A stretch of DNA of 64,000 bases from Pseudovibrio sp000156235 (GTDB taxonomy: Bacteria > Pseudomonadota > Alphaproteobacteria > Rhizobiales > Stappiaceae): positions 248,001 to 312,000 of the forward strand of contig NZ_DS996805.1 in the NCBI RefSeq assembly GCF_000156235.1, read 5' to 3'. Positions 1 through 9,382 of the stretch are shown in pieces. Position 1 is the first letter of the stretch. Each line of letters opens with the position of its first letter. A program made the translations under genes and the position numbers. The notes beneath the pieces were generated by a model. The model ran no database searches, was not told the origin of the DNA, and was given only the letters and a program-made list of their open reading frames with translations.

Positions 1-1245
1 GTTGGAGCGCAGCATGTTGAAGGCAGTCGCCATCTTAGAGCCATCCAGATAGCCCTTCTGACCCATGCGATGCTCGAGAATTTCGATCTGCTCTTCGTCT
101 ACAAAAACCTTCAGGTCACCCGCATGGGTAAAGTCTACTTGCGTGGTGAGGAAGGTTGCGGAGGAGATACGGTCTTCTTCGCCTATTCTTGCCAGATAGG
201 CGAGGGTAGCGGCGAGCAGTGTGCCGCCAACGCAGTAGCCAATGGCATTGACCGTAGACTGCTGGGTGGTTTTGCGAATGCGTTCCAGTGAGTTCAGGAT
301 GCCATCGCGCATATAGTGCTCGAAGCTTTTTTGCGCCTGCTTCTCATCCGGGTTGATCCATGAAATGACGAAGACCGTGTGGCCCTGATCAACTGCCCAT
401 CTGATGAATGACTTTTCCTGATTGAGATCAAGGATGTAGTACTTGTTGATCCATGGCGGAACGATCAGCAGTGGCCGCTTCAGAACCGTCTCAGTGGTTG
501 GGGTGTACTGGATCAGCTGGCAAACGTCGTTTTGCTCGACGATCTTACCTGGTGTCACGGCAACGTTGACGCCAACTTCGAACTTGTCCGGATCAGTCTG
601 GCGAATACGCAGGTCACCATGGCCAGCTTTTATGTCTTCTGCCAGCAGCTTCATGCCTTTTACGAGGTTGCTGCCGTTTGAGGACATGGTTTCGCGTAGC
701 AACTCCGGATTCGTCAGGATGAAGTTGGAGGGCGACATAGCGTTGGAGATCTGCTTCACATAAAAGCCAGCCTTGTGGCGGGTGTGGTCGTCCAGATCTT
801 CAGCGCCTTCCACCAGCTCCTCGGCCCAGTTGCTGGTTTGAAGGTACATCTGTTTGATGAAATCGAAGAAGTTGTTGTCGTCCCACTGGCTGTCTTTAAA
901 ACGCTTGTCGGCATTGGATGGAGCAACAATGGGCTCACTGTCTTCGCCTGCCATGCGCTTGAGTGTGGAATTCCAGATGTTCATGTAGCCGGACCAGAGC
1001 TTCGTCTGAGCTTCAATGGCGCGGGAAGGGTCTTTCATCCAGTAGTTTCCGACCTCGGCGAGGGTCTTGACCACTGCGTTGAGCTCTTCGGTGCCTCCGG
1101 TTGCTGCCTCGCCTTTTTCGCGGGGTTCCAGATAGGCTGCCAGAGCCTTGCCGCCGTTCTCGGCTATTTCAGAGAGGTTTTTGGCAAATTCCTCAGGATT
1201 GTTGAGGATGTACTGCAACATTGGATTGGTGTCTTCACCGGTCAT
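1..1245 (-). CDS. phaC: Class I poly(3-hydroxyalkanoate) synthase, C-terminus beyond window
   Basis: Polymerises 3-hydroxyacyl-CoA into polyhydroxyalkanoate on the surface of cytoplasmic storage granules. Reading leftwards from the ATG at 1245 (preceded by a GAGCAGG ribosome site) gives 415 open codons. The N-terminal part matches the class I PhaC domain (phrases such as WDDNNFFDFIKQ and PLLIVPPWINKYYILDL). The lipase-like box GYCVGG puts the nucleophilic cysteine at about residue 338. The frame is still open at base 1, so roughly the last third of the usual ~600 residues, with the catalytic Asp and His, lies outside. It is transcribed away from the rightward amino-acid genes. Identity is confident; the start is probable. 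Confidence 0.95.
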   Translation of the reverse strand, partial: MTGEDTNPMLQYILNNPEEFAKNLSEIAENGGKALAAYLEPREKGEAATGGTEELNAVVKTLAEVGNYWMKDPSRAIEAQTKLWSGYMNIWNSTLKRMAGEDSEPIVAPSNADKRFKDSQWDDNNFFDFIKQMYLQTSNWAEELVEGAEDLDDHTRHKAGFYVKQISNAMSPSNFILTNPELLRETMSSNGSNLVKGMKLLAEDIKAGHGDLRIRQTDPDKFEVGVNVAVTPGKIVEQNDVCQLIQYTPTTETVLKRPLLIVPPWINKYYILDLNQEKSFIRWAVDQGHTVFVISWINPDEKQAQKSFEHYMRDGILNSLERIRKTTQQSTVNAIGYCVGGTLLAATLAYLARIGEEDRISSATFLTTQVDFTHAGDLKVFVDEEQIEILEHRMGQKGYLDGSKMATAFNMLRSN

Positions 1246-1784
1246 TTGCCTGCTCAGTCCTCGTATCAGGTGTCTGGTAGATACTCGCCAGACCCAACCA
1301 CATTCAGTGTCCGCTATCCGCACTCAAAAACATGCCGCATACACTCATGCGTTATCGGCGGTCTCTTAACCTACAAAAACGGCATAATGAGTATATCCCT
1401 AAGAAATTTGACAGGCACGTGAAAATCAGTGTGGCCCGTCTTAGTCCTTAGGCGGATTCTTAGTAGGTATTTAGCAAGTAAAGTGATCTTACGGAACTGT
1501 GAGAAGTTTTGGGTTATTCTTAAGTTTTATGGAGATGTTTAACTCTTGAGGAAAACTTGGAATACTCTGATTTCTTGAGATATTTCTTCTTAATATTTAT
1601 CGGTTATGATTTGAGTATATCGTGTTCTGTATTCAGTAAATAAGAAGTGCCCTAGAGTAATAAACTATGTGTTGTTAACAGGGTAATATATGTGGACTAC
1701 GGATGACGCAACTGCTAAGTGCATTTTAATTAAAGTTAAGTGCTCTGCTGTTGTGTAGTAGACGGATCAAACGCGAGGTTCCAG
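1246..1784. other. Intergenic region between divergent phaC and lipoprotein gene
   Basis: About 540 bases without a supportable gene. The left part is moderately GC-rich and is the likely leader and promoter of phaC. From about 1400 it becomes AT-rich, as expected for promoters of the rightward lipoprotein gene. I found no clear terminator, tRNA or repeat. Short open frames here overlap phaC antisense and lack coding character. Confidence 0.6.
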
Positions 1785-2114
1785 ATGTTGCTTAAGTTTC
1801 AACGAGTTTGCAGCGCAGTCGTGCTGGCAGGTTTTGTTGGAGGTTGTGCATTTGGCGAATCTTTGACGGTGTATGAAGCGATTGAGAAGGGCAACGGTAC
1901 CAAGCAGACTGGTATTGCTGAACTTCCACCTGAAGTTTCCAGCGATCTGCTTTCGCCGGAACAGCGGGCTGCTTCCGAAGCCAATCTGCTTGCAATTTCC
2001 TCTGAAAGTAAGCGCAGAGCTGGCATTGGCAACACCTTTGAGAGCAGCGCCGACCAGCTGAAACAGATTGCTGGTGAGCAAGCGCAACAATCTCAGGCTG
2101 CGCAGACGCAATAA
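1785..2114 (+). CDS. Small hypothetical lipoprotein
   Basis: 109 residues from the ATG at 1785, which has a GAGG ribosome site six bases upstream. A GTG at 1740 would extend the frame, but the extension is cysteine-rich and lies before the signal peptide. The N-terminus is a lipoprotein signal: a positive start, a hydrophobic stretch (VVLAGFVGG), then a cysteine at residue 18, so the mature protein should be lipidated. The remainder is hydrophilic, ends in a Gln/Ala-rich tail and matches no family I recognise. A rho-independent terminator follows about 100 bases downstream, suggesting a monocistronic transcript. Function unknown. Confidence 0.65.
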   Translation: MLLKFQRVCSAVVLAGFVGGCAFGESLTVYEAIEKGNGTKQTGIAELPPEVSSDLLSPEQRAASEANLLAISSESKRRAGIGNTFESSADQLKQIAGEQAQQSQAAQTQ

Positions 2115-2213
2115 TCTTTCGCATTCTCGCGGGGTTAGCGAATGCACCTTTAGTTGTGCATTTTGTGCGAAAAGCCGTCTAAATTCTCAAGTTGAAATCG
2201 CATGTCCGACCAT

Positions 2214-2239
2214 AAGCCGCAGAATCCTGCGGCTTTTTT
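2214..2239 (+). terminator. Rho-independent terminator
   Basis: A perfect 9-bp stem AAGCCGCAG/CTGCGGCTT with a four-base loop, followed by a run of six T. It probably ends the transcript of the small lipoprotein gene. Confidence 0.85.
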
Positions 2240-2434
2240 GTTGGATTTAAAGTTTCCAGTCTTCTTTGAAAACTTTAAAAAAATGTCGGGTTTATGCCTC
2301 ATGAATGATGCGAAAAATGTTCGCACCTGCTAAAAGGCCGTGGAAACTTGGTCTTAATGACTCGTGGCCGGTTTTGAATGGAAATCAAAATATAGCTTGA
2401 AACGCTAAATACTGAAGAAAGTGAGGCTCGCGTC

Positions 2435-3646
2435 ATGGACGACTTTCACAAGACACGCCGGCTCCCGCCATATGTCTTTGAACAGGTCAATCGTCTGAAA
2501 GCCAAAGCGCGAGCGGCAGGCGCCGATATTATCGACATGGGTATGGGCAACCCTGATTTGCCTACTCCGAAGCATATTGTCGATAAGCTGGTGGAGACTG
2601 TGCAGAATCCGCGCACACATCGCTATTCCGCATCCAAAGGGATTCCGGGACTGCGTAAGGCACAGGCTGGCTATTATGAGCGTCGCTTTGGTGTAAAGCT
2701 GAACCCGGACACGCAGGTTGTTGCGACACTGGGTTCCAAGGAAGGGTTTGCCAATATGGCCCAGGCGATTACCGCGCCGGGCGATGTAGTGCTTGTCCCT
2801 AATCCGTCCTATCCAATTCATGCCTTCGGCTTCCTGATGGCAGGTGGTTCGCTGCGTTCCATCCCGGCAACTCCGGGACCAGAGCTTTTTGAAGCGCTGG
2901 AGCGGGCAGTGGTTCACTCCATTCCTAAGCCGATTGCAATTATTCTCTGCTTCCCTGCAAACCCGACAGCAAGTGTTGCTGATCTGGACTTCTATCGCGA
3001 TGTGGTGGCGTTTGCGCGTAAGCATGAGATCTACGTGCTTTCTGATCTGGCGTACTCTGAGATCTACTTCGGTGATGTGCCTCCGCCAAGCATCCTTCAG
3101 GTGGAAGGGGCAGAGGATATTGCTGTTGAGTTTACCTCTTTGTCCAAAACCTTCTCCATGCCGGGGTGGCGCATGGGCTTTGCAGTTGGTAATGAACGTC
3201 TGATTGCAGCTCTTGCTCGTGTGAAGTCCTATCTGGATTACGGTGCGTTTACGCCAATTCAGGTGGCTGCTGCGACCGCGCTGAACGGATCAGACGACTG
3301 CATTCGTGAAACGCGCGAGATCTACAAGAAGCGCCGTGATGTGCTGATCGACTCTTTTGGACGCGCCGGTTGGGATATTCCTGCTCCGGAAGCATCCATG
3401 TTTGCCTGGGCTCCAATTCCAGACCAGTTCAAGCATCTAGGGTCTTTGGAGTTCTCCAAGCTGCTTATTGAAAAGGCAGATGTGGCGGTTGCTCCGGGAA
3501 TCGGCTTTGGTGAGCACGGTGAAGGTTTTGTACGTATCGGACTGGTTGAGAACGAACAGCGTATCCGCCAGGCCGCACGTGGCATTCGAAAGTTTTTTGA
3601 AGACGCGGGTAGCAATTCCAAGGAATTGAGTAAATCGGGCGCTTAG
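2435..3646 (+). CDS. Class I/II PLP-dependent aminotransferase (AlaC/DapL-like)
   Basis: 403-residue fold-type I aminotransferase. Visible marks are the substrate loop GMGNPDLPTP near residue 40, the PLP phosphate contact region LGSKEGFANM, an aspartate pocket (VLSDLAYSEIYF) and the Schiff-base lysine K238 in SLSKTFSMPGWRMGF. Proteins of this type are annotated either as alanine/aspartate aminotransferases (AlaC, YfbQ-like) or as LL-diaminopimelate aminotransferases. Sequence alone does not settle the substrate. The ATG at 2435 follows GTGAGG. Homoserine dehydrogenase starts 31 bases after the stop, so the two are likely co-transcribed, which favours a role in aspartate-family amino-acid metabolism. 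Confidence 0.9.
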   Translation: MDDFHKTRRLPPYVFEQVNRLKAKARAAGADIIDMGMGNPDLPTPKHIVDKLVETVQNPRTHRYSASKGIPGLRKAQAGYYERRFGVKLNPDTQVVATLGSKEGFANMAQAITAPGDVVLVPNPSYPIHAFGFLMAGGSLRSIPATPGPELFEALERAVVHSIPKPIAIILCFPANPTASVADLDFYRDVVAFARKHEIYVLSDLAYSEIYFGDVPPPSILQVEGAEDIAVEFTSLSKTFSMPGWRMGFAVGNERLIAALARVKSYLDYGAFTPIQVAAATALNGSDDCIRETREIYKKRRDVLIDSFGRAGWDIPAPEASMFAWAPIPDQFKHLGSLEFSKLLIEKADVAVAPGIGFGEHGEGFVRIGLVENEQRIRQAARGIRKFFEDAGSNSKELSKSGA

Positions 3647-3677
3647 GCGCCCGCCCACCTACAGATACTGGGTATTT

Positions 3678-5003
3678 ATGACTGATATTTTGAAAGTTGG
3701 CGTTGCTGGTCTTGGAACCGTCGGTGCTTCGTTGGTGCGTATCCTCGAGGCTAAGGCGAACGTTCTTGCCAATCGATGTGGCCGACCTATCAAAGTAGTG
3801 GCTGTGAGTGCTCGCAGCCGCTCTAAAGATCGTGGTGTTAATCTGGATGGATTGACCTGGTTTGAAGATCCCGTTGAACTTGCCAAGTTCGACGGGATTG
3901 ACGTTTTTGTGGAGCTTATTGGCGGCGAGGATGGACCGGCTGAAGTGAGTGTTCGCACCGCTTTGGAAACCGGTAAGCATGTTGTCACAGCCAACAAAGC
4001 ATTGCTTGCCAAGCATGCTGTTGTGCTCTCCCGTCTTGCAGAAGACAAGGGCGTGAGCCTGAACTATGAGGCTGCTGCTGCCGGCGGTATTCCAATCATC
4101 AAGACCATGCGTGAGAGCCTTGCGGGCAATGATGTGTCCCGCGTTTACGGCATCATGAACGGCACCTGCAACTACATCCTCACCCGTATGGAGCGTGAAG
4201 GGCTGTCGTTTGCAGAATGTTTAGCTGATGCACAGCGTCTCGGTTATGCAGAAGCTGATCCGACCTTTGACATCGAAGGGTTTGATACAGCTCACAAGCT
4301 TGCTCTGCTCACCAGTCTTGCATTTGGCTGTGAAGTGAATGCAGATGCGATCTATGTGGAGGGGATTACCTCCATCACCACAGCTGACATTCGTGCGGCG
4401 GACGAGCTTGGTTACCGCATCAAGCTGCTGGGTGTTGCTCAGCGCACGGATACGGGCATTGAGCAGCGTGTTCACCCGACCATGGTGCCAAAATCTTCTG
4501 CGATCGCCCGCATTGATGGCGTGCTGAACGCCGTTGCTGTTGATGGTGATGCGGTTGGCGAAGTGGTGCTGGTTGGACCGGGTGCTGGCGGTGATGCGAC
4601 AGCGTCCTCCGTGATCTCTGATATTGTCGACATTGCCCGCAATGTTTCCATGCCAGTGTTTAGTCAGTCTGCGACAACACTGGAGACATATGTTCCAGCG
4701 CGTATGCGAGCGCATGAAGGTGGTTATTACATCCGTCTGGCTGTTTTGGATGTTGCCGGTACTTTTGCCACAATTGCGCGCTGTATGGCGGACAAAGGCA
4801 TCTCACTTGAGTCTATTGTCCAACGTGGACCGCATTCCAGAAATGATAAGGATGGTGTAAGCGATCCTGCAGCACCGCGAAGTGTTATCCTTATCACGCA
4901 CGAGACCACTGAGCTGGCTGTGCGCGAAGCTCTGGATGCAATTGCTGCTGAAAATGTAACCTCTGGTAAGCCACAGATGTTACGAATAGAGAACCTGAAA
5001 TAA
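3678..5003 (+). CDS. hom: Homoserine dehydrogenase
   Basis: Reduces aspartate semialdehyde to homoserine, the branch point to threonine, methionine and isoleucine. 441 residues, the usual length for the monofunctional ACT-containing type. The NAD(P)-binding glycines are at 11, 13 and 16 (GVAGLGTVG). The catalytic-domain lysine is K207 in EGFDTAHKLALL. The C-terminal ~90 residues form an ACT domain (YYIRLAVLDVAGTFATIAR...), the usual site of threonine feedback inhibition. It follows the aminotransferase and precedes glpX by 46 bases, an order conserved in Rhizobiales. Confidence 0.97.
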   Translation: MTDILKVGVAGLGTVGASLVRILEAKANVLANRCGRPIKVVAVSARSRSKDRGVNLDGLTWFEDPVELAKFDGIDVFVELIGGEDGPAEVSVRTALETGKHVVTANKALLAKHAVVLSRLAEDKGVSLNYEAAAAGGIPIIKTMRESLAGNDVSRVYGIMNGTCNYILTRMEREGLSFAECLADAQRLGYAEADPTFDIEGFDTAHKLALLTSLAFGCEVNADAIYVEGITSITTADIRAADELGYRIKLLGVAQRTDTGIEQRVHPTMVPKSSAIARIDGVLNAVAVDGDAVGEVVLVGPGAGGDATASSVISDIVDIARNVSMPVFSQSATTLETYVPARMRAHEGGYYIRLAVLDVAGTFATIARCMADKGISLESIVQRGPHSRNDKDGVSDPAAPRSVILITHETTELAVREALDAIAAENVTSGKPQMLRIENLK

Positions 5004-5049
5004 AACTTCCTCACGTTTAACGTGAAAACAGGACACCCGAGAGGTTTAA

Positions 5050-6045
5050 ATGGCGGATAGTCATCAGGACGCAACTGACGTTCTTGACCGTATTCTGACA
5101 CTGGAACTTGCACGTGTTACGGAACGTGCTGCTGTATCTGCAGCGCGGCTTCGTGGACGGGGCGATGAAAAGGCAGCTGACCAGGCTGCTGTGGACGCAA
5201 TGCGCCGCGAACTGAACCAGCTGCCAATCGACGGAACCGTCGTGATTGGTGAAGGGGAACGTGATGAAGCGCCGATGCTCTACATTGGCGAAAAGGTCGG
5301 CACCAAAGACGGGCCAAAGGTTGATATCGCACTGGATCCGCTGGAAGGTACCACGATCTGCGCGAAGAACATGCCAAACTCCATCGCTGTTATTGCGCTG
5401 GCACCGGAAGGTGGCCTGCTGAACGCGCCGGACAGCTACATGGACAAGATCGCGATCGGTCCGGGATATCCTGAAGGTACCATCGATCTGGACCGTCCAA
5501 TTCAGGAAAACCTTGCAGCTGTTGCCAAAGCAAAAGGCTGTGACGTTAAAGACGTGACTGTCTGTGTGCTGGACCGTCCGCGTCATGCCAAGCTGATTGA
5601 CGACATTCGCGCAACCGGTGCTTCCATCTACCTGATTGGTGATGGTGACGTTGCTGGCATCATCTACACCACTGATCCTGAAGAGACCGGTATCGATCTT
5701 TATGTTGGTATTGGTGGTGCACCTGAAGGTGTTCTGGCTGCTGCAGCTCTGCGCTGTATCGGTGGTCAGATGCAGGGCCGTCTTGTGATCACCCGCGAAG
5801 AGCAGGTTGAACGCGCAGGCCGTATGGGTATTGACGATATCAATCGCAAATACACCATGGAAGAAATGGCTGGCGGAGACGTTCTGTTTGCTGCGACCGG
5901 TGTGACCACTGGTAACTTCCTAAAGGGTGTGAAGCTGGGCCGTGATAATATCACCACCCACACTGTTGTGATGCGCTCCACGACCGGTACGGTTCGTTTC
6001 ATTGAAGCGAAGCATACGCAGTTGGAAAAGTTCCATCTGGATTGA
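5050..6045 (+). CDS. glpX: Class II fructose-1,6-bisphosphatase
   Basis: Hydrolyses fructose-1,6-bisphosphate to fructose-6-phosphate in gluconeogenesis. 331 residues, full length for the GlpX family. Metal and substrate motifs are visible: GEGERDEAPM at about 67-76 and LDPLEGTT at about 95-102. A GAGAGG ribosome site precedes the ATG. In this gene order it sits between hom and recJ, and a strong terminator follows it, so hom-glpX probably share a transcript that ends before recJ. Confidence 0.97.
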   Translation: MADSHQDATDVLDRILTLELARVTERAAVSAARLRGRGDEKAADQAAVDAMRRELNQLPIDGTVVIGEGERDEAPMLYIGEKVGTKDGPKVDIALDPLEGTTICAKNMPNSIAVIALAPEGGLLNAPDSYMDKIAIGPGYPEGTIDLDRPIQENLAAVAKAKGCDVKDVTVCVLDRPRHAKLIDDIRATGASIYLIGDGDVAGIIYTTDPEETGIDLYVGIGGAPEGVLAAAALRCIGGQMQGRLVITREEQVERAGRMGIDDINRKYTMEEMAGGDVLFAATGVTTGNFLKGVKLGRDNITTHTVVMRSTTGTVRFIEAKHTQLEKFHLD

Positions 6046-6073
6046 TTTCGGTCTTTCACCGAGCTAATTGATG

Positions 6074-6109
6074 AAAGCGGGCGGGTGTAACAAACACTCG
6101 TCCGCTTTT
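6074..6109 (+). terminator. Rho-independent terminator after glpX
   Basis: Long hairpin: AAAGCGG pairs with CCGCTTT, and CGGGTGT pairs with ACACTCG (one G-T pair) inside it around a short loop. It ends in a T-run. It separates the hom-glpX transcript from recJ. Confidence 0.8.
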
Positions 6110-6142
6110 GCATTTCTATGAGATATCGGGCAGTTTCTTTCT

Positions 6143-7974
6143 ATGGTTATGACATTGGATGCAACCAGTGCTGAGCGACGTGTCGTTCTTGGTGTCAAAA
6201 AGTCCTTGAGCGCACGTGTGTGGCGTGAGCGGCTGGATGATCAGGGGCTTTCACAGGCGCTTGCCATTGCACAGAGAACGGAACTGCCTGAAGTGGTGGG
6301 ACGTGTGCTTGCCGGGCGCAGTGTTCCACTGGAGGACGCCTCCGGTTTCCTAAACCCTTCCATTAAAGACCTGATGCCTGACCCATCCAAACTGGTGGAT
6401 ATGGACAAAGCCTGCGCACGCGTTGCTGATGCTTTACAGGCTGGGGTGAAGATCGCCGTCTTTGGTGACTATGACGTGGATGGGGCCACTTCTTCCGCGC
6501 TGCTGAAGCGCTATCTGATGCAGCTGGGTGTGGAGCCGGATGTCTACATTCCGGACCGTATCATTGATGGTTACGGACCGAACCCGACAGCTATCAACCA
6601 GCTGCATGCAGGTGGTGCGCGGCTGCTGATTACCGTGGACTGTGGATCGACCTCATTTGAGGCATTTGAAGAAGCCAAGCGCCTTGGGCTGGAAGTGGTG
6701 GTTCTGGATCACCACCAGGTGGATGAGAACTTTCCGGAAGTTCATGCGTTGGTGAATGCCAATCGTCAGGATGATTTGTCCGGGCAGGGGTATCTGGCTG
6801 CTGTCGGTGTGACCTTCCTGTTTCTGGTCGGGCTTAATCGTGAGCTGCGCCGCCGTGGGGCCTTTGCCCAACGGGCTGAGCCGCGTCTCATGGACCTGCT
6901 GGATCTTGTGGCGCTTGGCACCGTCTGTGATGTGGTGCCGCTGAAGGGCCTGAACCGCGCCTATGTCGTGCAAGGGCTTAAAGTGATGGCGCGGCGTGAG
7001 AACATCGGCCTTTCCTGCCTTGCTGACATTTCGCGTTTGAGTGGCAAGCCGACACCGTATCATCTGGGCTATATGCTCGGACCGCGCATTAACGCTGGTG
7101 GCCGTATTGGCGATTCTGCGCTTGGTATGAAGCTGCTGTCTTCTGATGACCGAGCAGAAGGGGAGCGTATTGCTGCCACGCTGGAGCGGCTCAATCAAGA
7201 GCGGCAGGCGATGGAAGCGGTCATGTTAGAAGAGGGCGAAGGCCAGGCGTTCCAGAAGATGGAAGGCGCTGTTCCTCCTGCTGTTCTGCTGACCGGTGCT
7301 GATGGTTGGCATCCGGGTGTTGTGGGTCTCATTGCGTCCCGCCTGAAAGAGCGTTATCGCCGTCCAGCGTTTGCTATGGCGTTTAATGAGCAGGGTGTTG
7401 GCACTGGTTCTGGTCGCTCGATCATGGGTGTTGATCTGGGCTCTGCGGTGCGGGCTGCTGTTGAGGCTGGCTTACTCGTGAAAGGTGGTGGCCATGCGAT
7501 GGCTGCTGGCCTGACCATCCAAAAAGACAAAGTGCGTGAGTTTGAAGCTTTTTGACTGAGCAGCTTGGTGAGGATGTGGAGCAAGCCTCCGCTGATCATG
7601 AGCTGACCATTGATGGTGTGCTGACACCTGCTGGGGCAAATCTGAGCCTGCTTGATATGCTGGAACAGGCAGGGCCGTACGGGGCATCTCATGCAGAACC
7701 TGTTTTTGCTTTGCCATCGGTGCCGATCAAGTTCTCCAAAGTTGTTGGACAAGGGCATGTGAGTGTGACGCTTGGTGGCAATGACGGCACCAACCTGAAG
7801 GCAATCGCCTTTAAGGCGGAAGACCAGCCACACGGCAAAGCGCTCTTACAATCGCGCGGCAAGCCCTTACATATTGCCGGAAGTTTGAGTGTTGATACAT
7901 GGCAGGGACAGGCGAAACCGTCCTTACGCATCATTGATGTTGCAGACCCATCCAAAGGCCAGTTTGGCGCCTAG
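6143..7974 (+). CDS. recJ: Single-stranded-DNA exonuclease RecJ, interrupted by a frameshift
   Basis: 5'-3' ssDNA exonuclease of the DHH family, used in recombinational and mismatch repair. The first frame (6143-7555, 470 residues) carries DYDVDG at 109-114, DHH at 190-192 and the DHHA1 motif GGGH at 448-451, then meets TGA at 7553. The RecJ sequence continues one frame over, from about 7552 to TAG at 7974, restoring the usual ~600-residue length including the C-terminal OB domain. The break lies in a T5 run (7549-7553). One missing T explains it, so a homopolymer sequencing error is most likely. A genuine mutation or programmed -1 slippage is less likely. Confidence 0.9.
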
Positions 7975-8025
7975 TCGTTGGGGGCGTGATGAGGATTGAT
8001 CCTGCATCGTGAGAGGGGGAAGTCT

Positions 8026-8484
8026 TTGAATATCATCGCAGCAACACCGCAGCATCTTTCTGAGATGAATGAGGTCATCCTCTCCGCAAAGCGCCACTGG
8101 GGTTACTCGGAGGAGATGATGTCTGCGTGGCTACCTGATCTGTTGGTGGATGAGGAGGTGCTGGCAAGTCGTCATTTCTGGGTTCTGGAAGAGAAGGGCA
8201 GCGTTGCTGGTGTTTTCTCCATCTCGGTAGAAGATGACCAGAGCTGTGAGCTTGAAGACTTCTGGGTTTCTCCGAGGCTGATGGGCCGAGGTGCAGGCCG
8301 TCTCATGTTTACTTTCATCCAGAACTGGCTGCGCGAGCAAATGCTTCCTGAACTTACGATCGTCTCGGACCCAAACGCAAAGGGGTTCTATGAGCGCATG
8401 GGCGCTGAAGAGATTGGCACCAAACCATCGCTTCCGGTTGGGCGCACGCTGCCTGTGATGCGGTTTACTCTTGAGGATCTATGA
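8026..8484 (+). CDS. GNAT-family N-acetyltransferase
   Basis: About 152 residues with the GNAT layout: N-terminal alpha/beta region, an acceptor strand (CELEDFWVSPRLMGRGAGRLMF) containing the acetyl-CoA-binding R/Q-x-x-G-x-G/A pattern, and the C-terminal NAKGFYERMGAEEIG motif. The TTG at 8026 is preferred because GAGAGGGGGAAG lies just upstream. A more distal TTG at 7996 lacks such a site. It starts 51 bases after recJ and is followed after 10 bases by a second GNAT, so they may be co-transcribed. The substrate cannot be inferred. Confidence 0.85.
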   Translation: MNIIAATPQHLSEMNEVILSAKRHWGYSEEMMSAWLPDLLVDEEVLASRHFWVLEEKGSVAGVFSISVEDDQSCELEDFWVSPRLMGRGAGRLMFTFIQNWLREQMLPELTIVSDPNAKGFYERMGAEEIGTKPSLPVGRTLPVMRFTLEDL

Positions 8485-8494
8485 AAGCTGATTG

Positions 8495-8938
8495 ATGGAC
8501 ATTCGCAGGTACGAGCAGGCTGATTTTGCTGCATGCAGGGAGGTTTTTCTGAGCAATGTGCCTCGCTTCTTTATGCCTGAGGAGCTGGATGAGTTTGCTC
8601 AGGACCTGAAGAGGCTGGGTGATCCTTATTTCGTTGCCGTGAAAGCGGGGCAGATTGTTGGGTCTGGCGGCTACTTCCGCGGAGCAAAAGGAGTGGGGCT
8701 TTCCTGGGGGATGGTGCGCCGTGACTTGCATGGTCAGGGCATTGGCAAGGCTCTGGTTCAATATCGGCTGGAATGCATTGCGGAAGACTATCCGGATCAG
8801 GCGATCCATATTGATACCTCTCAGCACACACAGCCCTTCTACGAGAAAATGGGATTTATTGCTGAGCGTGTTGAAGAGAACGGTTATGGACCGGGGCTGC
8901 ACAAGGTGCTCATGAAGCGGCCTCCCACTTTATCGTAA
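8495..8938 (+). CDS. GNAT-family N-acetyltransferase
   Basis: 147 residues. The acetyl-CoA motif A region (LSWGMVRRDLHGQGIGKALVQYRLE) carries the typical Q-G-x-G-x-A sequence, and the C-terminus has QPFYEKMGFIAERVEENGYGPGLHKV. The ATG at 8495 has no strong ribosome site, so translation may be coupled to the preceding GNAT that ends 10 bases earlier. Its last nine bases overlap the convergent remnant of a third GNAT. Substrate unknown. Confidence 0.85.
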   Translation: MDIRRYEQADFAACREVFLSNVPRFFMPEELDEFAQDLKRLGDPYFVAVKAGQIVGSGGYFRGAKGVGLSWGMVRRDLHGQGIGKALVQYRLECIAEDYPDQAIHIDTSQHTQPFYEKMGFIAERVEENGYGPGLHKVLMKRPPTLS

Positions 8939-9382
8939 GTCTTTGCGAAAGATATCTACTCCGCTGACATCGGCTTCAATGCACTGCCAGCCCAATCCTT
9001 CCTAAAAGCTGCGAAGGCTTAGTTTTGCGAAGAGGTAGAGGTGAGGGTACTCTTGTTGAGTGGCCAGTGTTTCCAGCTCTTTTGTTAGCCGCGTGCCGAT
9101 ACCTTTTCGTCGGTGATCAGGTGAGATCCACAGTGAGGCCAGCCACGGCGTATATTGAGGGCGTTTGCTCATATCTGATTGCACGAGCATGACCATGCCG
9201 AGGAACTCATCACCTTGATGGGCAATCAGTGTTGTGGGCAAAGCTTCCGGACTAAGACTCTTTTGCAGTTCGTCATAAACGTCTTCAATCGGGTGGCCTT
9301 CCTCCTCCCACCATTCCTGCCACATGCCCTTGGCTGCTGCTTCCAAAAACTTAGGAACATCAGCCAGATTTGAGATTGTCAA
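8930..9382 (-). pseudogene. GNAT acetyltransferase with an in-frame stop near its C-terminus
   Basis: The leftward frame beginning at TTG 9382 encodes a GNAT protein (PWLASLWISPDHRRKGIGTRLTKEL) but stops at TAG 9002-9004, after 126 residues. Reading straight through in the same frame continues EGLGWQCIEADVSGVDIF... to TAA at 8930, exactly the GNAT ending that follows an F-Y-E-x-L-G-W motif. So the family tyrosine codon (TAT or TAC) appears replaced by TAG, with no frameshift needed. Twenty-three residues after the stop codon are lost. The missing strand is normally part of the fold, so the product is probably inactive. A single-base sequencing error is the alternative. The TTG start is provisional. 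Confidence 0.75.

Noticed and set aside
7552..7974. A separate 140-residue protein downstream of recJ
   Set aside because: Its sequence is the direct continuation of RecJ after the GGGHAMAAG motif; it has no start or ribosome site of its own.
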